Shown one piece after another: positions 17,693 to 25,218 of a stretch of DNA of 26,674 nt (positions within the stretch are counted from its first letter, which is position 1; the number at the start of each line of letters is the position of its first letter). This stretch comes from Prorocentrum cordatum (lineage: Eukaryota; Sar; Dinophyceae; Prorocentrales; Prorocentraceae): the NCBI GenBank assembly GCA_963575745.1, contig CAUYUJ010008595.1:12501-39174 (forward strand). The letters run 5' to 3'. The translations under genes were made by a program, and so were the position numbers. The notes beneath the pieces were generated by a model, which did not search any database, was not told the origin of the DNA, and saw nothing but the letters and a program-made list of their open reading frames with translations.

Positions 17693-17747
17693 GACAGACC
17701 GTGCGGTGACCTCGAAATCCCCCAAAGACCTCACCGCACGGTCCGTC
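17693..17747. repeat. 17-bp inverted repeat, strong hairpin
   Basis: GACAGACCGTGCGGTGA (17693-17709) and TCACCGCACGGTCCGTC (17731-17747) pair at 16 of 17 positions around a 21-nt loop. It directly follows the hairpin element. It has no T run and no nearby gene end, so I do not call it a terminator. Confidence 0.85.
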
Positions 17748-17903
17748 ATCAGGTGTGGCATGTCCTCCTACAGGCGGACTTCGGAGGAATCGTTAAATAA
17801 AAACCAAACAATCAGCAAAAAACAAAAATGCCATTGACAAAAAAAACATTATATCATTTAGCCATTTTTGAATACTCGTCCTGTAGAGGAACACGCCCGA
17901 CTT
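17746..17903. other. AT-rich strip between two opposed TIR motifs
   Basis: GGTGTGGCATGTCCTCCTACAGG (17746-17770) and CCTGTAGAGGAACACGCCCG (17880-17899) are outward ends of the CCTATAG family. The AT-rich sequence between them (about 17785-17878) may be the surviving host sequence between two element insertions. Confidence 0.4.
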
Positions 17904-18550
17904 CATGCTGGCACACCCAGGCCCCCTCTGAAGTCATTCGCCGGCGAGCGTGGGGGAGAAGTGAGAGGGAGAAGGCCTCCTCAGAAGGCTCGGAAGTGCC
18001 CCGGCCTTCTGAGATTTTTCTCCAAGGCCGCGCCAACGGCGTGCTTGGTTAATGGTGCGGTTGGGAGTCTCGTTCTTGTGACACCGAGCTCACGCAGAAC
18101 AAAACGCAGGAAGCCACGAAACACCGCTCCTACATTTCAAACATGCGAGTGTATCGAACGAAAACGGCACACCGAGTTGTGAGAAAGCACGAGCCACGCG
18201 TTCCCGCAGTTGGTTCAGCCACGAGTCACGCCTGCCTACAATTGGGCCTCCTGCTTCGCCATGAGCCAACACAACGCTGGCGCGTCTACGGCTGTTTCTA
18301 AGCCTCCCCCGAAGACACAGAAAGCCTGTCGGAAGGCCGGAGGCCTTCTGAGAAGCGCCGCCGCCTTCTGAGATGGCCCTCGAGGAGGAGGAGGATGAGG
18401 AGGAGGAGGAGGAGGAGGAGGAGGCTCATGCTCAGTTCCGCCCCTCCCTCGCCGCCCAACAGATTCCAACAGCAGCTCCTGTTCGTTCCGTACAGGGCTC
18501 GCTGTTGGAGTCGCCGCGGTTGTTCTCCATCCCAGTCAAGATCAAGGGGC
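17900..18550. other. Mixed spacer with small repeats
   Basis: Contains GGCCTTCTGAGA motifs in both orientations (17972-18015 and 18332-18372) and a GGA tract at 18383-18423. No gene supported. Open frames in 18373-18582 are tract artefacts. Confidence 0.4.
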
Positions 18551-18552
18551 CC

Positions 18553-18704
18553 CAGGACACACAAATAAATACACACAAATAGAATAGTTCCCCATGTTTT
18601 CCTATATTTTCAAGGTTTTTGTCTTCCCGCCCAATTCCCATATTTTCCCATATTCTCCTGGGGATCGACGATTAGTTGTGTCTGTGTGTTTTTTCCCCTC
18701 CTGA
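18553..18704. repeat. 150-bp dispersed repeat, copy 2
   Basis: GGACACACAAATAAATACAC at the start, TGGGGATCGACGATTAG near the end, then TTTTTTCCCCTCCTG. Preceded by GGGGCCCCA; copy 3 is preceded by GGGGCCCT. Confidence 0.9.
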
Positions 18705-19054
18705 CAAGAAGCCGCATGCCAAGCAGCGGGCGCTGTCGGTTTGGGGCAGCATTTGCGGTTGGGCGTCCTACCCAATTTCTTCGCACCCCCCTCGGGCCCT
18801 CTCCTGCTCACTGCCCCCCCTCGCTCGCCACCGAGTCCTAAGTCGGGCGTGTCCACCTCAAGGGGCATCCTCGACGAAAAATGAAAAAAAATACGACAAA
18901 TAATACTTTAAATTGGGCCCCCGAGGGCGACACCGCACGCACCCGGGCGGGGCGGGCCGCCGGGCCACCGCCGGCGAGGAACGGACGAGGGGGGGGGGGC
19001 GATGATCGATGCATGCCCCCAGACAGTCGGGGAGGCTGTTTAGGAAGGGGCCCT
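18705..19054. other. Spacer between copies 2 and 3
   Basis: Holds the reverse complement of the dispersed repeat at 9640-9705, one CCTATAG-family motif (AAGTCGGGCGTGTCC at 18839) and a G run. No gene. Confidence 0.5.
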
Positions 19055-19204
19055 GGGACACACAAATAAATACACACAAATAAAAAAATTCCCCATATGT
19101 TCCCATATGTTCTGGGTTTCGGTCTTCCCCCCCACTTCCCCTATTTTCCTTCATTTGCTGGGTGATCGACGATTAATTTTGTCTGTGTGGTTTGTTCCCT
19201 CCTG
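19055..19204. repeat. 150-bp dispersed repeat, copy 3
   Basis: GGGACACACAAATAAATACA at the start, TGGGTGATCGACGATTAA, TTTTGTCTGTGTGG, ending TTCCCTCCTG. Same orientation as the other two copies. Confidence 0.9.
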
Positions 19205-19302
19205 AGTTTAGAAGGAGGAGGGATCAAGGAGTGAATCAGGAGGGAGAGGCGGGCGGGGGGGGCGTGCACTGCTTCTCCTGCGCCTCCTTCTCATCGTCGG
19301 GT

Positions 19303-19615
19303 CCTCCTCCTCCTCCTCCTCCTCCTCCTCCTCCTCCTCCTCCTCCTCCTCCTGCTCCTCCTCCCGCGCCTCTTCCCCCTCCCGCCTCCCTCCCTCATCT
19401 GGCTCATCCTTCCTCCCTTCCATCGGGGGCGCGCAAACATGGATTAGCGATCCATGGATTTGGCGCGCGGTCGCCAATCCCACGGATCGGGGGAGGTGCC
19501 CTCCCCAAAATGCGGCCGGTGCCGCCCCGTTCGGCGGCGGAGAACCGCGATGTCCCATGGAAACGGGACCCGTCGCTAATCCACGCCCCCCTGGTCCATG
19601 TTTGCGATCGCCTGA
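19303..19615. repeat. Dispersed repeat with TCC tract, third copy
   Basis: TCC tract (about 19303-19370), CCCGCGCCTCTTCCCC, CATCTGGCTCATCCTTCC, GCGCAAACATGGATTAGCG, GATCGGGGGAGG, CGATCGCCTGATACAG. Same order as 11020-11480. Confidence 0.9.
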
Positions 19616-19616
19616 T

Positions 19617-19788
19617 ACAGTGGAGGCCAGTCCACAAGAAACCTTCCACCAGAAGCCCAACTCTGAGACCCCAGGGCGTCCATCGACTTCTGGTGCGGGC
19701 ACCTCACGCTGCCCATCGCAGGACCATCGAAACCCAAGAAGCCCAGGAGCAACCTGGAGGCAAGCACGGTGGTTCTTGGCATGGGTCC
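19617..19788. mobile_element. 178-bp inverted-repeat element, truncated copy
   Basis: Begins CAGTGGAGGCCAGTCCAC, then AAACCTTCCACCAGAAGCCC, GACCATCGAAACCCAAGAAG and CCTGGAGGCAAGCACGG, closely matching 22806-22983. The right terminal repeat is missing. The sequence enters a GGA tract after CTTGGCATGGGTCCC. Confidence 0.75.
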
Positions 19789-19789
19789 C

Positions 19790-19852
19790 GAGGAGGAGGA
19801 GGAGGAGGAGGAGGAGGAGGAGGAGGAGGAGGAGGAGGAGGAGGAGGAGGGG
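19790..19852. repeat. GGA tract (TCC on the coding strand)
   Basis: Immediately 3' of the PAP-associated exon on the minus strand, where it probably belongs to the following intron. Confidence 0.9.
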
Positions 19853-19871
19853 GACATCCCCCCCCCCATAC

Positions 19872-20726
19872 CGCTGCACCCCGACCTTCTGCCACGCGTC
19901 GGCCTCTCCCAGGCGCTGGAGCCGCGCCTCGCGCTCGAGCAGGTAGGCCCGCATCTCGAAGGCGGAGTACGAGCCGCCGCTCGCCTGGAGGGCCTCGACC
20001 GCGTCGTGGAGGGCGAGCTCCGTGGTGACGTGCAGGTGCAGCTGGTGGGGGTGCCACTGCAGGTAAGACTCGTTCATCGTGTGGGCCCGCCGCCGCGCGG
20101 AGGCGCTCCCGAACTCCAGGAATGCCTGCAGGCCGCGGCCGCCTGGCTCGGCGGCCTTGGGGAAGTGCAGCCTGACCAGGCCGAACTCCTCGAAGTGCTC
20201 CAGGAAGGCCTGCGGCGTCAAGCCCGGGCCGACGCGGCACTTGAGGAGGTGCCTGCTGGGCTCCCGCAGGGGGCACGCGAGCTGCCAGGAGCCCCCAGTG
20301 GCTAACCTCTGACAGGCGCTGGCCATGGTGGCCAAGATCCTCTCGCACCCGGCTCGGCTGCACCGCCCCGCCAAGTTGTGCTTGAGGTCGAAGGGGTCCT
20401 CGATGTACCACTGCTCGTCAGTGACGTGCGTGTGCAGTGTGAACTTGTTCACTGGCTGCCCAGGCTTGCTCTGTCGCATGCACACGGCGTGGCGCTTCCA
20501 GTCAAACACCGCCGCGTAATACCGGAAGAAGCCCACGAGCAACTGGCTAAGGCTCGATTCGTTGCTCGATTTCTCGAGCCCCGCGACGTCATTGCAAAAC
20601 TTCGTCTCCCAAACATCTGAATGGCCCCATTTGCTGCTGATTACCGGCACCGACTCTGCTTCCGTAGCCAGCATCTGCAGATTGGGCAACACTGGGGGTA
20701 CTGTCTGCTGCAGGTAGCACGCCGAC
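19872..20726 (-). CDS. Same gene, PAP-associated domain exon with RRM-like C-terminal part
   Basis: This is the second half of the nucleotidyltransferase gene. Just inside the proposed acceptor (AG at 20728-20727) the frame reads YLQQTVPPVLPNLQ, the motif that closes the catalytic core in Cid1-type enzymes. Then come the PAP-associated domain (SLSQLLVGFFRYYAAVFDW) and its family hallmark WYIEDPFDLKHNLAGR, followed by a stretch of about 60 residues with the alternation of an RRM: HLLKCRVGPG, TPQAFLEHFEEFG, LVRLHFPK, LQAFLEFGS, SARRRAHTM. About 70 more mostly helical residues follow to WQKVGVQ. Third codon positions are almost all G or C. The frame then runs into a TCC tract that is most likely intron. 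Possible donors are GCG|GTATGG (exon end 19872) or AAG|GTCGGG (exon end 19886). No later exon or stop codon could be assigned, so the C terminus is incomplete. The RRM reading is inference from pattern only. Confidence 0.85.
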
Positions 20727-20739
20727 CTCCGCTTGTCCG

Positions 20740-20975
20740 GGGTACCACGGCGTGTGAGAAGCTTGGCCGTCTCCCTACCTTCGAGTAGGGGATCGACTAC
20801 AGAATTGCTTCACCCCACAAAAAAACGGGATTGCTCGCCGAAGCCCACTCGAATACGCAGGATGCCCAGTAGATCTACGAAGACTCCACGCACTGTTCGC
20901 AGATCAGGGCATAAGAACACGTCGAGATGCATACTTGACGTAATCGATCCCCTGCCCGATCCCTGGGACCCGAGA
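20740..20975. other. Intron sequence, no feature
   Basis: Non-repetitive sequence within the proposed large intron. Nothing recognised. Confidence 0.4.
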
Positions 20976-20977
20976 CC

Positions 20978-21110
20978 GTGTTTGAAGGCAAGGCAGCTGG
21001 GGGGGAGGGCCCTGCGGACTCGGCGCCGCGCACCCCCGGCGCGCTCCGAGGTCCCAGAGCGACCCGCCTGGCCCTGGAGGCCTCAGAGGTCGCCCAGGAA
21101 GGCGGAGGAG
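20978..21110 (+). other. Short exon-like GC segment opposite the intron
   Basis: The plus strand reads VFEGKAAGGEGPADSAPRTP then RATRLALEASEVAQEGG, fairly well biased to G/C in third positions. It runs directly into a GGA tract. It is on the strand opposite to the enclosing gene. It could be an exon of another gene or chance coding potential in GC-rich DNA. Confidence 0.2.
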
Positions 21111-21195
21111 GAGGAGGAGGAGGAGGAGGAGGGGAAGGAGGAGGAGGAGGAGGAGGAGGAGGGGGGGAGGAGGAGGAGGAGGAGGAGGAGGAAGG
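21100..21195. repeat. GGA purine tract
   Basis: GGA/GGGGA tract in the large intron, followed by GGAGGCTGCTTCTTAGAGGG, which recurs at 16767. Confidence 0.9.
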
Positions 21196-21309
21196 CGCAG
21201 ATGGATGCGGCCACGCGCAGAGGGGGAGGTAGGGGGAGGGGGGAAAGGCTTCTGAGAAGGAGGCTGCTTCTTAGAGGGCGCGCGGCCTCATCTACAGATG
21301 CAAGGCCAG

Positions 21310-21745
21310 CGCCTTGCAGCCTCCTTCCGTGGATGTGGTCGAAGACTGCCCACAATGGGCCCCGTGATGGCCCCATGGCATCTCCATGGGAATCAGAAGG
21401 CCATACTAGTACTAGGTGGCCTCCCAGGAGGCGTGAGTCCGACCAGATCATACAGTACAAGCAGATTGTAGCATATCGTTTCCCGACCGGGATTGCTAGA
21501 AAGCGCCCGCCATGGAGCCTATGTCAAAAGAATTCTCGGCGAGCACGCGTCGCCCCTGGGGGGGCGACGCACACATAGTAGTGGCATGTCGGCGCGACGC
21601 CGACTCCAAGGTGGCCAAGGAGTCCTCGCAGTGGCCCCCTCGAGGCCAAACTCATCTAACAAAGGCGCTGCGTCTCTGAAGTGTGCGTGTTACCTTCTTT
21701 GAATTTTAATATGGGTCTCAGAAGCCGTACGTAGAGTTGGCCCGT
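21310..21745. other. Intron sequence with a small hairpin
   Basis: GTCGCCCCTGGGGGGGCGAC (21549-21568) is an inverted repeat; a similar AGGGGGGCGACGCTAAAAAA segment lies at 24342. No gene. Confidence 0.4.
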
Positions 21746-21746
21746 C

Positions 21747-21882
21747 GGTGACCTGAAGTGGCCTCGGATTAACGAAGCCCAGGATTGAGACCGACTCAGC
21801 CGGATCAAGCAGGTGACCTAAGATGGCCTCGGATTAGCCAGGACGAGGCCCAAGAGTAGGACAGATTCAGCCAGATCAAGCA
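21747..21882. repeat. 65-bp tandem repeat, two copies
   Basis: GGTGACCT(G)AAG(A)TGGCCTCGGATTA, then GACTCAGCCGGATCAAGCA or GATTCAGCCAGATCAAGCA. Starts at 21747 and 21812. The second copy forms the start of the broken open frame at 21822. Confidence 0.85.
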
Positions 21883-22400
21883 CGGGTAAACAAAATGAAA
21901 CGGAAGTATGCTGGACCAGGCAAGCTTTTGCCAACGGATATACCAGCGCCGATGCTGATGTTACCCCCCCAGGAGATGCATCTCAACCAACAGGCCGCAA
22001 GAGGACACCACAGAAACTAATCGCAACAAGGACCTCACAAAGATCTGAGAGAGAACTCGGTTCCCCACACTTACCTCAAGAGAGCCCCCTGAGCGCCAAA
22101 AGAAGCTCCGACAGGCTTCCAGAGTGGCCCAGACAGACCCCCAAAAACAATCCCTAATCAGAACCTAACAGCCCCTGCAACAATACGCTACGAGGGCCCG
22201 ACAGTTGTCCTCAAGTGCTCGAGCGCGTCCTGACCATTGCACAGGTAAGCGCTCACACAGACCAGGAATCACCCTGCTTGGAAGACTGGTGTGCTCATCT
22301 AGTCTCGCTCGCAAGACACCTCGGAGAAATACGGCTGGCCGTTCAAGGTACATGCCCTGACCGGCCCTGCCTTCTCTACTCCTCCTTCTCCTCCTCCACT
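21822..22400 (+). pseudogene. Coding-like frame with one in-frame stop, unknown
   Basis: One plus-strand frame runs from 21822 to about 22400 with a single TAA at 22155-22157. Before the stop it reads TRQAFANGYTSADADVTPPG, then GRKRTPQKLIATRTSQRSER and RSSDRLPEWPRQTPKNNP. After it, VLERVLTIAQVSAHTDQESP and CLEDWCAHLVSLARHLGEIR. The composition is varied and protein-like, unlike the nearby tracts, and lacks a start codon. This could be a decayed protein-coding retroelement or gene fragment inside the intron of the opposite gene. I do not recognise a family. CAG|GTAAGCGC at about 22243 could also be a splice donor. Confidence 0.35.
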
Positions 22401-22630
22401 CCCCATGCCCCCTCTGCCCCGCTCCTCCTCCTCCTTCCTCTACTCCCCCTCCCCCTTCCTCTACCCCTCCTCCTACCCCTCCTCCCTCTCCCCTCCCTTC
22501 TCCTCCTCCTCCTCCTCTCCTCCTCCCTCCTCCTCCTCCTCCTCCTCCTCCTCCCGTTCCTCCTCCTCCTCCTCCTCCTCCTCCTCCTCCTCCTCCCTCC
22601 TCCTCCTGCCTCCTCCGACCTCCTCCGACT
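22375..22630. repeat. CTC pyrimidine tract
   Basis: About 250 bp of CTC/TCC with CCC interruptions on the plus strand, the opposite polarity to the tracts at 19790 and 21100 in the same gene region. Confidence 0.95.
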
Positions 22631-22782
22631 CCTCCGACTCCCACTCCTTAGGCGAGTGGCCACGTGAGCTCACAGCAAGTGGGCCCGACCTGCCGTGACG
22701 TGGGGGGGCCGAACGCTCGCGGCCACCAACGAGCACTCTCCGCAGACAGATGCGAAGACCAGTGGCAGCGGTGTGAAGATCA

Positions 22783-23006
22783 TACCACACGTCACAGAGC
22801 TGATAGAGTGGAGGCCAGGACACGAGAAACCTTCCACAAGACACCCGACCCTGAGTCCCCAGGACGTCCGTCGATTTTTTGTATGTTGGAGCGTCGCGCT
22901 GTCCATCGCAAAACCATCGAAGCCCAAGAAACCCAGGGCACCCTGGAGGCAAGCAGGGTGTTTCTTGGCATGGGCCTCCACTGTACCACACGTCACGGAG
23001 CTGATA
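22783..23006. mobile_element. 178-bp inverted-repeat element with 23-bp direct flanks
   Basis: The insert at 22806-22983 begins GAGTGGAGGCC and ends GGCCTCCACTG, an inverted repeat. It is flanked by TACCACACGTCACAGAGCTG plus ATA (22783-22805) and the same 23 bp with one change (22984-23006). This is the structure of an insertion with a long target-site duplication, or of a tandem duplication around the element. Confidence 0.75.
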
Positions 23007-23327
23007 ACAGCAGACACGCCCGAGGAAGGAGGCACTGAGCGGTGGCTCAAACTGGCACACGGCAGCACAGAAGGAGCAGCAAAGACGCAGCGCTCCTATG
23101 CCGCACGCGGCACCTGGCACCGACAGCCCACGACTCCAGCCGAGGCCCGCAAGGGCACCAACCCGCCCGTGCTGGCCTCCCAGGCCCCGCCCCCGAGCGG
23201 ACACCGGCGCGCTCAGCTCCACTCCGCTCATACTGCTCCTGTCAATCATCCACCAGCATCTCCCCCTCTTCCTCCCGCTCCACAATCTCATGCTGCTTTC
23301 ATCGAACTTCCCAAGGTTTCCGAGTAA
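22986..23327 (+). CDS. Hypothetical Pro-rich frame, weak
   Basis: A plus-strand frame reads TPEEGGTERWLKLAHGSTEG and then a Pro/His-rich tail ending IELPKVSE and a TAA stop at 23325-23327. It lies on the same strand and downstream of the broken frame at 21822-22400, with a CTC tract and an inverted-repeat element in between, so both could be remains of one gene. The frame upstream of 22986 is element sequence. Low confidence; a minus-strand frame is also open here. Confidence 0.2.
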   Translation, partial: PHVTELITADTPEEGGTERWLKLAHGSTEGAAKTQRSYAARGTWHRQPTTPAEARKGTNPPVLASQAPPPSGHRRAQLHSAHTAPVNHPPASPPLPPAPQSHAAFIELPKVSE

Positions 23328-23584
23328 CCAAGAAGATGTGCTCATATCTTCCCACTGGGAGGGCAAGCGCATGCACGACATATTAGGAAGCTAGGGGATG
23401 GGGCACAAGCTTGCTTGTATGGATTATGTGGGCAAGGCACAGCGTGGATACCTTAAGAGTGCTCAGCGCCGTTCCCCCCTGCGACCCAGAGGGGGCACTC
23501 CTGGATGCTGCCAATCCGCGTTGCCCCCTCCCTGCCTCCGACGCTCCCTCCCAGCCTCCAGGGGGGCTTCGTCCTCCCCCTCCT

Positions 23585-23720
23585 CTTGCTCCTGCTCTTA
23601 TGCTGGTACCCATCGTCCATCGCCCTTTTTTATGGGGTCCAGCCCAAGCTGAGGGGCGTCAGGCCATCCTCCTGCTCTTATGCTGATACCCATCGTCCAC
23701 CCGCCAGGCCATCAGGCTGA
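23585..23720. repeat. 81-bp tandem repeat, two copies
   Basis: CTCCTGCTCTTATGCTG(G/A)TACCCATCGTCCA, then GCTGAGGGGCGT, occurs twice (from about 23588 and 23669). Confidence 0.8.
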
Positions 23721-24028
23721 GGGGCGTGCGAAACGTAACTTCGACAGCTCGTTACACTGTTATCTTTGTCCCCCGGGGAGGCCCCGCCAGTCCGCCGCCC
23801 GCAGCACTCCCCGGTCCAAGGCGGCGTCCAGGATAAGCTCGAGCTCCACACAAGCCCCAACACCCTGTCGGAGTAGATTCTCGCTTGCTTGTCGCCCCTC
23901 TTGGCCCCCTCCTGACTTTTAAGATCAGCCCACTGGGCGCCAGAGAAAGCCTCGTCGGCCCAACGCCGCCGACAAGTCGGAGCCCTCAAGATCACGTCAC
24001 CAGCCCAGGCCACTGGGTTTTGCCGCAT
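23680..24028 (-). CDS. Hypothetical frame within the intron, weak
   Basis: A minus-strand frame from ATG 24028 reads MRQNPVAWAGDVILRAPTCR and then ADEAFSGAQWADLKSQEG, continuing to 23680. It is varied in composition and free of simple repeats, but third-position bias is weaker than in the recognised exons. It has the same strand as the enclosing gene. It could be an unrecognised exon or chance. No family recognised. Confidence 0.15.
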
Positions 24029-24138
24029 TTCCGCATCCCCAGGCCGAAAGTTTTCCTCTTTGACTAGAACTATGGGAACACCGATTGAACCAATCGGATC
24101 ATTTTTGCTTTCCGGGTGTAGGATATCGTCGTGGATCT

Positions 24139-24676
24139 AATCCCACCAGCCCTCTGGGCGTCGGTGGTTCAGAGCGTTTCCTCTTCCACCCCTCCTTCTT
24201 CCCCTTCGGGGAGGGGTTTACCCCTCCCCCTACCCCCTCCCCGCTGACCTGGACAGGGGGGGCCGCGGGTAGTTAGAGCGTCCAAGAACGACCCCTGGGA
24301 GGGCTAAAATTCGACACCCCTCACGAGGATCGTGCCCCCCAGGGGGGCGACGCTAAAAAATGCTTCCCCCTTCTGCGATCGATGCCCTCCAAGAGGGCCT
24401 CAAGAGACGTCTCGGACTCTCCTCTTGCGCCCTGCGCGCGGGCGGGCGGAGCGCCGCCCGCCCGCCCGCGAGGCCCAAGAGCCCACCAAAGCGTTCGAAG
24501 ATACCTCCAAGACGTCACCAGGGAAGAGGAAGAGGCGGAGGAGGAGGAGGAGGAGGAGGACGAGGAAGGGAGGAGGAGGAGAAGGCGGAGGAGAAGGAGG
24601 AAGAGGGGGAGGAGAACAACTGCCGATCATCGGCGCTCTTCGTTCGAATGCCTGGTGTAGGATGGGCTGGTGGGGA
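24139..24676. mobile_element. Composite inverted-repeat element, AATCCCACCAGCCC ends, copy 2
   Basis: Left end and adjacent sequence (CTCTGGGCG, CTTCCCCTTCGGGGAGGGG, TAGTTAGAGCGTCCAAGA) match 14257-14405; right end ATGGGCTGGTGGGGAT. The interior has fewer CCAAGA-type units and a purine tract (24522-24618). About half the length of copy 1. Confidence 0.65.
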
Positions 24677-24888
24677 TACGCGAAGCGTCAAGAATTTCTA
24701 TCTTGCGCGGATCCATTTTCCCGTGTGGCAAAACCAAGGATCCATTCATTATCCGGGGATACATATGCAATAACAAATAACATCCCGGACCCAGGGGAGA
24801 TGGGATCCGCGGGGCACCGCACGTGAAGCATCATGCTATCCACGGAGCTGTGGATCTGCTGACCAAAGCTGTGACTCTACGGGGGAAA
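24677..24888. other. Intron sequence, no feature
   Basis: Non-repetitive sequence between the composite element and the 142-bp duplication. TCCGCGGGGC, GGATCC and GATCCAT motifs recur without clear order. Confidence 0.4.
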
Positions 24889-25172
24889 AGGGGGTCCTCC
24901 TAGGACGGAGAGGGGAAGAATGAGGAAGGAGGCACGAAACCGAAGAGAGCGCTACATGTACCCGCTCACCTGAATGGCGCGTCGTTTCCGACATTTGGAA
25001 CTCAAGAGGAACATCTTTCGGCCTGCGTAAGCGGGGTCCTCCTAGGACGGAGAGGGGAAGGATGAGAAAAGGGGCACGAAGCCGAAGAGAGCGCTACATG
25101 TATCCGCTCACCTGAACGGCACGTCGCTTCCGACTTTTGGAGCGCAAGAAGAAACTCTTTCGGCCTGCGTAA
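24889..25172 (-). repeat. 142-bp tandem duplication with intron-like borders
   Basis: Two copies, 24889-25030 and 25031-25172, align over 142 bp with no gap and about 17 mismatches (88% identity). On the minus strand each copy contains CAG|GTGAGCGG (GT at 25111-25110 and 24969-24968) and TTACGCAG|GCC (AG at 25166-25165 and 25024-25023). The duplication therefore creates a perfectly delimited GT-AG interval of 89 nt (25111-25023) between two 53-nt segments. The 89-nt part has a pyrimidine-rich 3' half. It sits immediately downstream of the catalytic exon. Confidence 0.85.
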
Positions 25173-25218
25173 TTCGAGAAGGCGGGCGGTGACCGCGAAG
25201 CGTTTTGAAAAAATGACG

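Larger units (their letters stand above)
20727..25218 (-). other. Large intron of the nucleotidyltransferase gene
   Basis: The interval between the two halves is inferred to be a single intron of about 4.5 kb, or several introns if short exons were missed. It contains TCC/GGA tracts, inverted-repeat elements, a 142-bp tandem duplication and open frames of unknown nature. Canonical splicing does not fit the 5' side easily. A GC donor at 25221 (ATG CT|GC) with the AG acceptor at 20727 keeps frame, reading YAYMLSACYLQQT. A GT donor at 25217 does not keep frame with that acceptor. GC donors are known in dinoflagellates. Confidence 0.6.

Noticed and set aside
17693-17747. Intrinsic terminator
   Set aside because: A strong hairpin but no following T run and no gene end. 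The nuclear context makes such a terminator unlikely.
22473-23381. 302-residue minus-strand frame
   Set aside because: Composed of a CTC tract, the 178-bp element and unrelated sequence, without a consistent codon bias.
25002-25218. C-terminal extension of the catalytic frame to the stop near 25002
   Set aside because: After SYAYMLL it loses family similarity and runs into the 142-bp duplication, and the expected next motif is found in another exon. It remains possible as an alternative isoform.
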